Origin: Trichodesmium sp. MAG_R04
GTDB taxonomy: Bacteria; Cyanobacteriota; Cyanobacteriia; Cyanobacteriales; Microcoleaceae
Reading direction: 5' to 3'
DNA length: 5,287 nucleotides
Assembly: GCA_023356515.1 (NCBI GenBank)
Contig: JAKQYG010000305.1
Coordinates: 1-5,287 of the forward strand
The translations under genes and the position numbers were made by a program. Positions 1 through 3,644 of the stretch are shown in pieces. The notes beneath the pieces were generated by a model that searched no databases, was not told the DNA's origin, and saw nothing but the letters and a program-made list of their open reading frames with translations. Numbering within the stretch: position 1 is the first letter of the stretch; the number at the start of each line of letters is the position of its first letter.

Positions 1-84
1 TTTATTTTCTGGATTTGCTCCTAAAGCAGTAACAATATGACGATATTGGGCTGGAAAATTCGGGTGCAGAAATAAGGCTTTCAT
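1..84 (-). CDS. GT4-type glycosyltransferase, N-terminal 28 codons only (cut by the window edge)
   Basis: The reading frame opens with ATG at 84-82 and runs without a stop to the left edge. It begins MKALFLHPNFPAQYRHIV, a short beta strand followed by the H-x-N-F-P-x-Q-[FY]-R-H signature. From family knowledge this is the usual start of a GT4 (GT-B fold) glycosyltransferase, where the strand and loop form the first Rossmann-like unit of the acceptor domain. Such enzymes transfer a sugar from a nucleotide-sugar donor to a growing glycan in the cytoplasm. The catalytic C-terminal domain is outside the window, so donor and acceptor cannot be judged. No Shine-Dalgarno sequence is evident; the leader is AT-rich and holds two inverted repeats. 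It is the last gene seen in the minus-strand series, 277 bp beyond the methyltransferase stop, and may have its own promoter. Confidence 0.8.
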   Translation of the reverse strand, partial: MKALFLHPNFPAQYRHIVTALGANPENK

Positions 85-97
85 AAGTTTGATGATT

Positions 98-117
98 GTA
101 ATTTAATACTAAATTAC
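98..117. promoter_or_regulatory. Perfect 8-bp inverted repeat upstream of the GT4 start (possible operator)
   Basis: The arms GTAATTTA (98-105) and TAAATTAC (110-117) are exact reverse complements separated by ATAC. The site ends 13 bp before the ATG at 84. The half-site text CTAAATTA (109-116) recurs at 152-159 in a second inverted repeat. Symmetry, spacing and proximity to a start fit a dimeric regulator site, but in AT-rich DNA such palindromes also arise by chance. It is not the NtcA consensus, because the spacing between GTA and TAC is 6 rather than 8. Confidence 0.3.
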
Positions 118-151
118 TAGAGATTTCCAAATATAAAAATATACAACTACC

Positions 152-168
152 CTAAATTATAAATTTAG
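152..168. repeat. Perfect 7-bp inverted repeat, second symmetric site in the same intergenic region
   Basis: CTAAATT (152-158) and AATTTAG (162-168) are exact reverse complements around ATA. It lies about 68 bp upstream of the GT4 start and shares the CTAAATTA text with the repeat at 98-117. The pair could be two sites for one regulator or simple AT-rich symmetry. No -35/-10 pair could be assigned with confidence. Confidence 0.3.
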
Positions 169-176
169 AGAGTGGG

Positions 177-205
177 TAAGCTGTTGTACATTTAAACGAC
201 TTATT
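177..205 (+). repeat. 29-bp inverted repeat, left copy, flanking the methyltransferase gene
   Basis: This segment matches the reverse complement of 1302-1330 at 27 of 29 positions; the two differences are transitions. The unit can itself fold: TAAG, then a CTG bulge, then T(T/C)GT pairs with ACGACTTA across an 8-base loop, and the difference inside the stem keeps pairing through a wobble in RNA. Weaker similarity appears to continue inward for roughly 45 bp on both sides with gaps, for example around TTCAAA, suggesting a longer diverged element. Whether it is a dispersed repeat or the end of a decayed mobile element cannot be told from the window. Confidence 0.75.
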
Positions 206-215
206 GTTATGCGCC

Positions 216-230
216 TTTTTCAAAGAAAAA
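216..230. repeat. Small perfect hairpin TTTTTC-AAA-GAAAAA
   Basis: Two 6-base arms pair perfectly around a 3-base loop, just inside the left copy of the 29-bp repeat. The stem is almost all A-T and is not followed by a GC clamp and T-run on either strand, so it is not called a terminator. It may belong to the larger diverged repeat unit. Confidence 0.3.
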
Positions 231-291
231 CCCTGATGAATTCTGACTTGCTAAAGGCGGATCTTAAATGAGTATTAACTGAGTAAGGGGT

Positions 292-355
292 AGGAAATAG
301 ATACAGCTAAACAAACATGTCTAGTTCAAAAAATGATTTATTTTTTCTATTTCCT
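292..355 (-). terminator. Weak candidate terminator or RNA structure downstream of the methyltransferase
   Basis: Seven bases after the stop codon of the gene at 362-1060, two nested inverted repeats occur. The outer one is AGGAAATAGA (292-301) with TCTATTTCCT (346-355). The inner one is AAAAAAT (328-334) with ATTTTTT (340-346) around a 5-base loop. The inner stem has no G-C pair and no clean T-run follows it, so it is a poor intrinsic terminator; the outer arms are far apart. Position is the main argument. Confidence 0.25.
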
Positions 356-361
356 GAATTG

Positions 362-1060
362 TTAATTATTTTCAGGTGCTTGACAAATCCAAACACAATC
401 TCTGGGAACTGAACTAACATCTTTATGAATAATTTGGTAATTAAGATGGGAAAGAAATTTTTCCATTATTGTGTCTGTCATTACTGAGTGGGCTGTGCCA
501 TTTCGTTTACCCATAAGATTTTTATCCCAATCTTTGAGAAATCTTTGCCAGCCTAAATTACTAAGAGTATTTGTGTGATGAAAGATACAAAGCTTTTGCC
601 CTTTTAATTTGGCAGGAATTTTAGTTAAATAATTGAAAATATCTCTGGGTTCTAAATGCACCATTGTGTCGTAGCAAAAGCAAATATCTGCTACTTGTGA
701 GTTGATTTCATTTAATGTTATTCCATCAACTTTTACATATTTCACTTTATCTTCACCAAGTCTTTTTTTTGTAGCATTTAACATAGACATAGAAATATCA
801 GCACATATTAACTTTTGGCAATATTTAAGTAATAGTGCTGCGGTTCTTCCCCCACCAATTCCTATTTCTAATACTGTATCTTTTGGTTTGATATATGGTG
901 CAATAAATTTGTCTTCTATTAATTTTTCATATTCTGCTAATGAGTTGGCTGCTCCGGCAGCTTTGCCTATCCATTCATCACCTACATAGGTTAATTCTGG
1001 GTAATATTCTTGCCATTTTTTTGCATATTCTTCCCAGGCGTTTTCATAATCAATAGTCAT
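362..1060 (-). CDS. Class I SAM-dependent methyltransferase (232 aa)
   Basis: It probably transfers a methyl group from S-adenosylmethionine to a small acceptor or glycan in the cytoplasm. Motif I is clear at residues 63-72 (VLEIGIGGGR, the SAM-binding glycine loop), followed by the second-strand acidic residue in CADIS (D88). A FCYDTMVHL segment at 128-136 fills the motif IV position. The N-terminus has a W-x3-YA-x3-W pattern and GDEW at 27-30, which I associate with methyltransferases found in glycosylation and polysaccharide clusters. No membrane segment or signal peptide is seen, and the length is normal for a single-domain enzyme. The ATG at 1060 is the first possible start: an in-frame TAA lies four codons upstream. 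No Shine-Dalgarno is visible. It sits between a sulfotransferase and a glycosyltransferase, supporting a role in glycan decoration or capping. The methylated atom is unknown. The gene is bracketed by inverted copies of a 29-bp repeat. Confidence 0.88.
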   Translation of the reverse strand: MTIDYENAWEEYAKKWQEYYPELTYVGDEWIGKAAGAANSLAEYEKLIEDKFIAPYIKPKDTVLEIGIGGGRTAALLLKYCQKLICADISMSMLNATKKRLGEDKVKYVKVDGITLNEINSQVADICFCYDTMVHLEPRDIFNYLTKIPAKLKGQKLCIFHHTNTLSNLGWQRFLKDWDKNLMGKRNGTAHSVMTDTIMEKFLSHLNYQIIHKDVSSVPRDCVWICQAPENN

Positions 1061-1087
1061 GTAGTACAGTTATATTTTGTAAGTTTT

Positions 1088-1116
1088 TTAGCTATAAACA
1101 TTTAGCTATCAGCTAA
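1088..1116. promoter_or_regulatory. Triple TTAGCT element upstream of the methyltransferase start (possible operator)
   Basis: TTAGCTAT occurs twice in direct orientation (1088-1095 and 1102-1109). The second copy forms a perfect inverted repeat with AGCTAA at 1111-1116 (TTAGCT, 3-base spacer, AGCTAA). The element ends 27 bp upstream of the ATG at 1060, where a regulator could overlap the promoter. The three copies are 14 and 9 bases apart start to start. The function is inferred only from symmetry and position. Confidence 0.35.
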
Positions 1117-1245
1117 GTACTTATGCAAAGTTAATTACATATTTTGTTCCTAAATTATCCAGCACTTTTTTGAGATATTGAAGTAAGCTGATCCAGTTTT
1201 CGGGTATCCCCTAAGCTAATATAAATTTAAGATTCGTATTAGCAA

Positions 1246-1269
1246 TTCAGAACTCAGAAAGTTAGAAGG
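1246..1269 (+). repeat. Degenerate heptanucleotide repeat patch (STRR-like)
   Basis: The run reads TTCAGAA, CTCAGAA, AGTTAGAAGG, that is degenerate units of the GTCAGAA heptamer with one extra base. Heptanucleotide short tandem repeats of this type are characteristic of heterocystous cyanobacteria. A clearer array lies within the coding sequence at 4911-4938 and a third near 3609-3636. Confidence 0.5.
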
Positions 1270-1301
1270 TATGAGGATTTATTTGAACTAGGAACACAAT
1301 T

Positions 1302-1330
1302 AATAAGTCGTTTAAATGCACGACAGCTTA
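1302..1330 (-). repeat. 29-bp inverted repeat, right copy, flanking the methyltransferase gene
   Basis: Its reverse complement matches 177-205 with two transitions. It starts 32 bp after the sulfotransferase stop in the direction of transcription and could fold into a short bulged hairpin in that transcript. No T-run follows, so a terminator role is not supported. No matching target-site duplication is seen directly outside the two copies. Confidence 0.75.
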
Positions 1331-1362
1331 TTGTCTACTTGATTTTTGAAAAAGTTTAATGC

Positions 1363-2106
1363 TTACAAGTTAATTCTCATATATTCATCTAATTTTTGAT
1401 TATATGGCTGAAAATATTCAACTAATTCTTGATATATTTCTTCACTAGTTTGTGAATAATTACCAGGATTATATTGAGGATATGTTTGTAATGAATTTGC
1501 AGGTAGTTCCAAAAATTGAAATACTTTGTTCATAGTTTCTTGAGGGCAACTAAATAAGTTTTCACTTTTGAGCATGAGAAATTGTTCTTTGGGAAAAATG
1601 CTCATCCAATTTTTGAGTTGTTCAATATATTTTCCCCTTGCTAGATATGTATAATGTTGATGGTTAAAACTATAATATGTTCCTGTTTGAATGATTTTAT
1701 CAACTTCTCCTTTTAAACGAGTTTGTTCCTTAGCGATCGCCTCTTTCAAGCTCAAAGATTCAGATCCTAATCTTACTTCATGGTAGTAATGAGAAATAGC
1801 TCTTTGTGCTGGATCCCTCAAAAGAACAATTAATTTCATCTGAGGATACTCTTCAAAAACTCTTTGAGCTACTAGAGGATGAAATAAATAGTAAGGACTT
1901 GATTCTCCAGTAATCATTCCTGGCTCTAATTCTGGAAATTGTGATTGATACCATTCTAAGTCTTTGTCAAAATTTAAGTCAAAATAATGAATCTCATGTT
2001 GTAAAGATGGAGCAATTAAAGGATGTTGAACTAGATAGTTATACAAGGAATTAGTACCACATTTCTGGGCTCCAATTATTAAAAAATATGGTTTTTTGCC
2101 TTTCAT
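1363..2106 (-). CDS. PAPS-dependent sulfotransferase (247 aa)
   Basis: It transfers a sulfuryl group from PAPS to a hydroxyl or amino group of an acceptor, most likely a glycan given the neighbours. The 5'-phosphosulfate-binding loop is at residues 12-22 (GAQKCGTNSLY, catalytic-type K15), with N19 where T is commoner. HEIHYFD at 37-43 supplies the conserved acidic residue of the NDST-like group (E38). The 3'-phosphate-binding motif is at 94-107 (VLLRDPAQRAISHY, R97 and S105). GKYIEQLKNW (158-167) and FPKEQFLML (171-179) are further family blocks. The C-terminus YFQPYNQKLDEY matches the usual P-[YF]-N-x-x-L end. No signal peptide or membrane anchor is seen, so it should be cytosolic, unlike Golgi homologues. 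The ATG at 2106 is the only usual start after an in-frame TAA 18 codons upstream. A decayed paralogue lies immediately upstream. Confidence 0.93.
   Translation of the reverse strand: MKGKKPYFLIIGAQKCGTNSLYNYLVQHPLIAPSLQHEIHYFDLNFDKDLEWYQSQFPELEPGMITGESSPYYLFHPLVAQRVFEEYPQMKLIVLLRDPAQRAISHYYHEVRLGSESLSLKEAIAKEQTRLKGEVDKIIQTGTYYSFNHQHYTYLARGKYIEQLKNWMSIFPKEQFLMLKSENLFSCPQETMNKVFQFLELPANSLQTYPQYNPGNYSQTSEEIYQELVEYFQPYNQKLDEYMRINL
1733..1740. repeat. HIP1 octamer GCGATCGC
   Basis: An exact copy of the highly iterated palindrome of cyanobacterial genomes, inside the sulfotransferase coding region. It supports cyanobacterial residence. Confidence 0.85.
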
Positions 2107-2124
2107 TTTTATGCCGATATTGTT

Positions 2125-2153
2125 GTGATATTTTTTGTAAAAGTTGATACCAA
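2125..2153 (-). promoter_or_regulatory. Weak candidate sigma70-type promoter with overlapping GTA-N8-TAC
   Basis: On the minus strand TTGGTA (2153-2148) and TATCAC (2130-2125) are 17 bp apart, each matching four of six consensus bases, 18 bp upstream of the sulfotransferase ATG. GTA-N8-TAC, the NtcA consensus, occurs at 2137-2150 within it. The spacing to any TA-N3-T box is not the expected ~22 bp, and one such match is expected by chance in a few kilobases. The site lies inside the decayed sulfotransferase remnant, so if real it would be promoter activity gained from old coding DNA. Confidence 0.2.
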
Positions 2154-2196
2154 AATATTAATTTGATTTTTGGTTATATGGTTGAAAGTATTCAAT
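2137..2196 (-). pseudogene. Remnant of the 3' end of a second sulfotransferase gene
   Basis: On the minus strand this reads IEYFQPYNQKSN, stop, YFGINFY, against VEYFQPYNQKLDEYMRINL plus stop at the end of the intact sulfotransferase. By my hand alignment 46 of 60 bases match without a gap. Among the first ten codons three of four differences are synonymous and the fourth is Val to Ile, which suggests the copy diverged while still under selection. A GAA to TAA change then gives an early stop. Homology ends sharply at 2196/2197, where a palindromic repeat half begins. The remnant is in the same frame as the intact gene, whose ATG is 30 bp further on. The rest of the paralogue is absent. The best reading is a tandem sulfotransferase pair reduced by deletion. 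Confidence 0.72.
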
Positions 2197-2217
2197 CGTT
2201 ACATGGAACGTCCCTAC
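2197..2217. repeat. Partial palindromic intergenic repeat, left arm truncated
   Basis: CGTTACATGGAACG (2197-2210) is a near-perfect palindrome with one mismatched pair, followed by TCCCTAC. From memory, palindromes ending GTAGRGACGTT...AACGTCYCTAC are dispersed in Nostoc/Anabaena-type genomes. Here the right arm is complete but the expected GTAGGGA left arm is missing and is replaced by the sulfotransferase remnant. The junction marks a deletion or recombination endpoint. Confidence 0.5.
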
Positions 2218-2361
2218 CTACTCCTCCTAGTGCCTATTGTGGGAAGCGTTAAGGATGAATATCCTACTCTTTAAAAAGACTTTTTCGGCAAACTTTATTA
2301 AAAGCGTGAATAAAAACACATCAATTTACTCAACCCTATCTATCATATATTTAGTATAATT
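2218..2361. other. Intergenic stretch of unknown content
   Basis: I see no gene. Bases 2211-2265 are richer in G and C than their surroundings and include a small inverted repeat AGGAT (2252-2256)/ATCCT (2261-2265). The remainder is AT-rich and has no convincing terminator after the upstream gene's stop at 2362; AAAAAG-A-CTTTTT at 2273-2285 has only a one-base loop. The GC-richer part may be the rest of the unit that carries the palindrome half at 2197-2217. Confidence 0.4.
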
Positions 2362-3483
2362 TTACGTAGTTTTCTTTCCTTCAAAAAATACTCCTGCTGC
2401 TAAAATTTCCCTACCTTTTTCTCCCAGTTCTATATCTAAATTATCACCTTCTTGTACTAAAAAAGCGTGCCAATCTTCTAAACGGTCTTGCCATTCTTTT
2501 TGTTTAATATAAGGCCAGATAGTTTGAATCAACATCATCATACTATAAGATGGATAATGATGAGGAAAAATACCACTATTAATTTCTTCAAAGTCTGACA
2601 AAATCTGTCGTAAACCATGAATTGTCATATTAAAATAATGACTAGGGTCAGCATGAAGTGGTTGTAAAAAAGCAGTATCAATAAAGATTAAACCACCTGG
2701 CTTTAAAATGCGATAAAGTTCTTTGGCAGTGATAAATGGATTTGGTAAATGTTCAAAAACAGCATGACTAATTATTCCATCAAAGCAATTATCGATAAAT
2801 GGTAATTTGAATGTGGAGCAAACTATATCTGTATATTGATATTGGTGCACATCTAAATAACAAATATTTGGCTTGAGATATTCTTTTTGAGTATTACCTG
2901 CGCCAAAATCTAAAACTATTCCGTTTTTCTCAATTTTATTTAATACTTTTAAAATTCCTTCTGAATAGGGATGAGTGGTTTCTGTTTCTGTCAGTTTAAT
3001 AAATGGTAATTCTCCTAGTTGCAAAATATGAGGAGTATTTCCTCTAATCCATACAGAGCAATTTTCTGCATTGCATAGTGTAACTTTTTTCCCACATTGT
3101 GGACAAATCAATATTTTTTCTAGGTTAAAATTTTTCTGTCTTGTGGAGAGTTTAGGGGGTTTACCAATAACTTTGAATTGATTTTGAAATAATAATGTTT
3201 TTTCCTCCTTATCAATAAATATTTCTATTTTTATATCTGTCTCTGGTTTAATATTATCTGGGAGTAAAATTTCACCCCAAAAACCACTATGACTAGCGTA
3301 TTTTTTATCTGGAAAAGCAGCAGCAACGTCTGGTCGATATCCACGATGTAAAATGGAGGCATAAGGTTGAGAATTTAGATGCAAAGTTAGTTTTATATTA
3401 TGGTTATTTTCAGGAATATACCAACCCGAAAATTTGGTTAGGTAATCTATTTCTGTACCTTTGGGAAAATCTAGATTAAACAT
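2362..3483 (-). CDS. Three-module SAM methyltransferase: beta-rich N-terminus, zinc-ribbon-like segment, type 11 methyltransferase (373 aa)
   Basis: Residues about 10-107 alternate short beta strands and include GWYIPE (20-25), RGYRPDVAAAFPD (47-59) and SGFWGEILLP (66-75). This resembles the accessory beta-sandwich modules seen in proteins of polysaccharide clusters, but I could not name a family firmly. Residues 127-142 carry C127-x2-C130-x6-C137-x4-C142, a likely zinc ribbon. A methyltransferase domain follows: motif I LDFGAGN (191-197), strand-two LDVHQ (210-214), a FDGIISHAVFEHL block (234-246) and LKPGG (260-264), all typical of Methyltransf_11. H277 and H282 lie just after it. No membrane segment is seen; it should be cytosolic. 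The ATG at 3483 is firm because an in-frame TAG lies two codons upstream. It follows the two-domain glycosyltransferase by 161 bp. A role in methylating a glycan or lipid-linked intermediate is inferred. Confidence 0.88.
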   Translation of the reverse strand: MFNLDFPKGTEIDYLTKFSGWYIPENNHNIKLTLHLNSQPYASILHRGYRPDVAAAFPDKKYASHSGFWGEILLPDNIKPETDIKIEIFIDKEEKTLLFQNQFKVIGKPPKLSTRQKNFNLEKILICPQCGKKVTLCNAENCSVWIRGNTPHILQLGELPFIKLTETETTHPYSEGILKVLNKIEKNGIVLDFGAGNTQKEYLKPNICYLDVHQYQYTDIVCSTFKLPFIDNCFDGIISHAVFEHLPNPFITAKELYRILKPGGLIFIDTAFLQPLHADPSHYFNMTIHGLRQILSDFEEINSGIFPHHYPSYSMMMLIQTIWPYIKQKEWQDRLEDWHAFLVQEGDNLDIELGEKGREILAAGVFFEGKKTT

Positions 3484-3499
3484 TTTCTATAAACTACTA

Positions 3500-3512
3500 A
3501 TTAATAATTAAT
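3500..3512. repeat. AT-only inverted repeat ATTAAT-A-ATTAAT upstream of the three-module gene
   Basis: Two 6-base arms pair around one central base, 16 bp before the ATG at 3483. The whole element is A and T, so chance symmetry is likely; it is listed only because it lies in the likely promoter region. No -35/-10 pair was convincing. Confidence 0.2.
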
Positions 3513-3608
3513 CCGTATATCTGTGCCATAATTCCTGTCTTTTTATCTTTATTTTTCTCTTAAACCTTGAACTTATTCTAAGCTTAAATCTGAACCAATA
3601 TAATTTTT

Positions 3609-3636
3609 TTCTTACTTTTGACTTTTGGCTTGTGAG
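3609..3636 (-). repeat. Degenerate heptanucleotide array of four units just after the glycosyltransferase stop
   Basis: Consecutive 7-base units read TTCTTAC, TTTTGAC, TTTTGGC and TTGTGAG on the plus strand, that is degenerate GTCAGAA units on the minus strand. The array begins 8 bp after the TAG at 3647-3645. Units TTTTGAC and TTNTGNC also occur in the coding array at 4911-4938, so both probably derive from the same repeat family. Confidence 0.55.
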
Positions 3637-3644
3637 GCCTTATA

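Larger units (their letters stand above)
1061..1362. other. 302-bp intergenic region with several repeats
   Basis: No complete gene is seen here on either strand. From left to right it holds an inverted and direct repeat of TTAGCT (1088-1116), a 29-codon open stretch without a start codon (1121-1210), a 7-bp inverted repeat GCTAATA (1215-1221)/TATTAGC (1237-1243), a degenerate heptanucleotide patch (1246-1269) and the right copy of the 29-bp repeat (1302-1330). A weak TATAAC-like -10 box for the downstream methyltransferase could lie at 1069-1074 on the minus strand, but no convincing -35 is present. Confidence 0.6.

Noticed and set aside
98..109. GTA...TAC as an NtcA site upstream of the left-edge glycosyltransferase
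   Set aside because: The spacing is 6 bases, not the required 8.
209..271. Plus-strand 20-codon frame beginning MRLFQRK
   Set aside because: Too short, no ribosome binding site, overlaps the small hairpin at 216-230 and lies within repeat-like sequence.
702..989. Plus-strand open frame of 95 codons
   Set aside because: It lies entirely antisense inside the methyltransferase gene, shows no recognisable motif and has a composition typical of an antisense shadow.
2273..2285. AAAAAG-A-CTTTTT as a terminator for the three-module gene
   Set aside because: The loop would be one base and the stem is nearly all A-T; a stable RNA hairpin is not expected.
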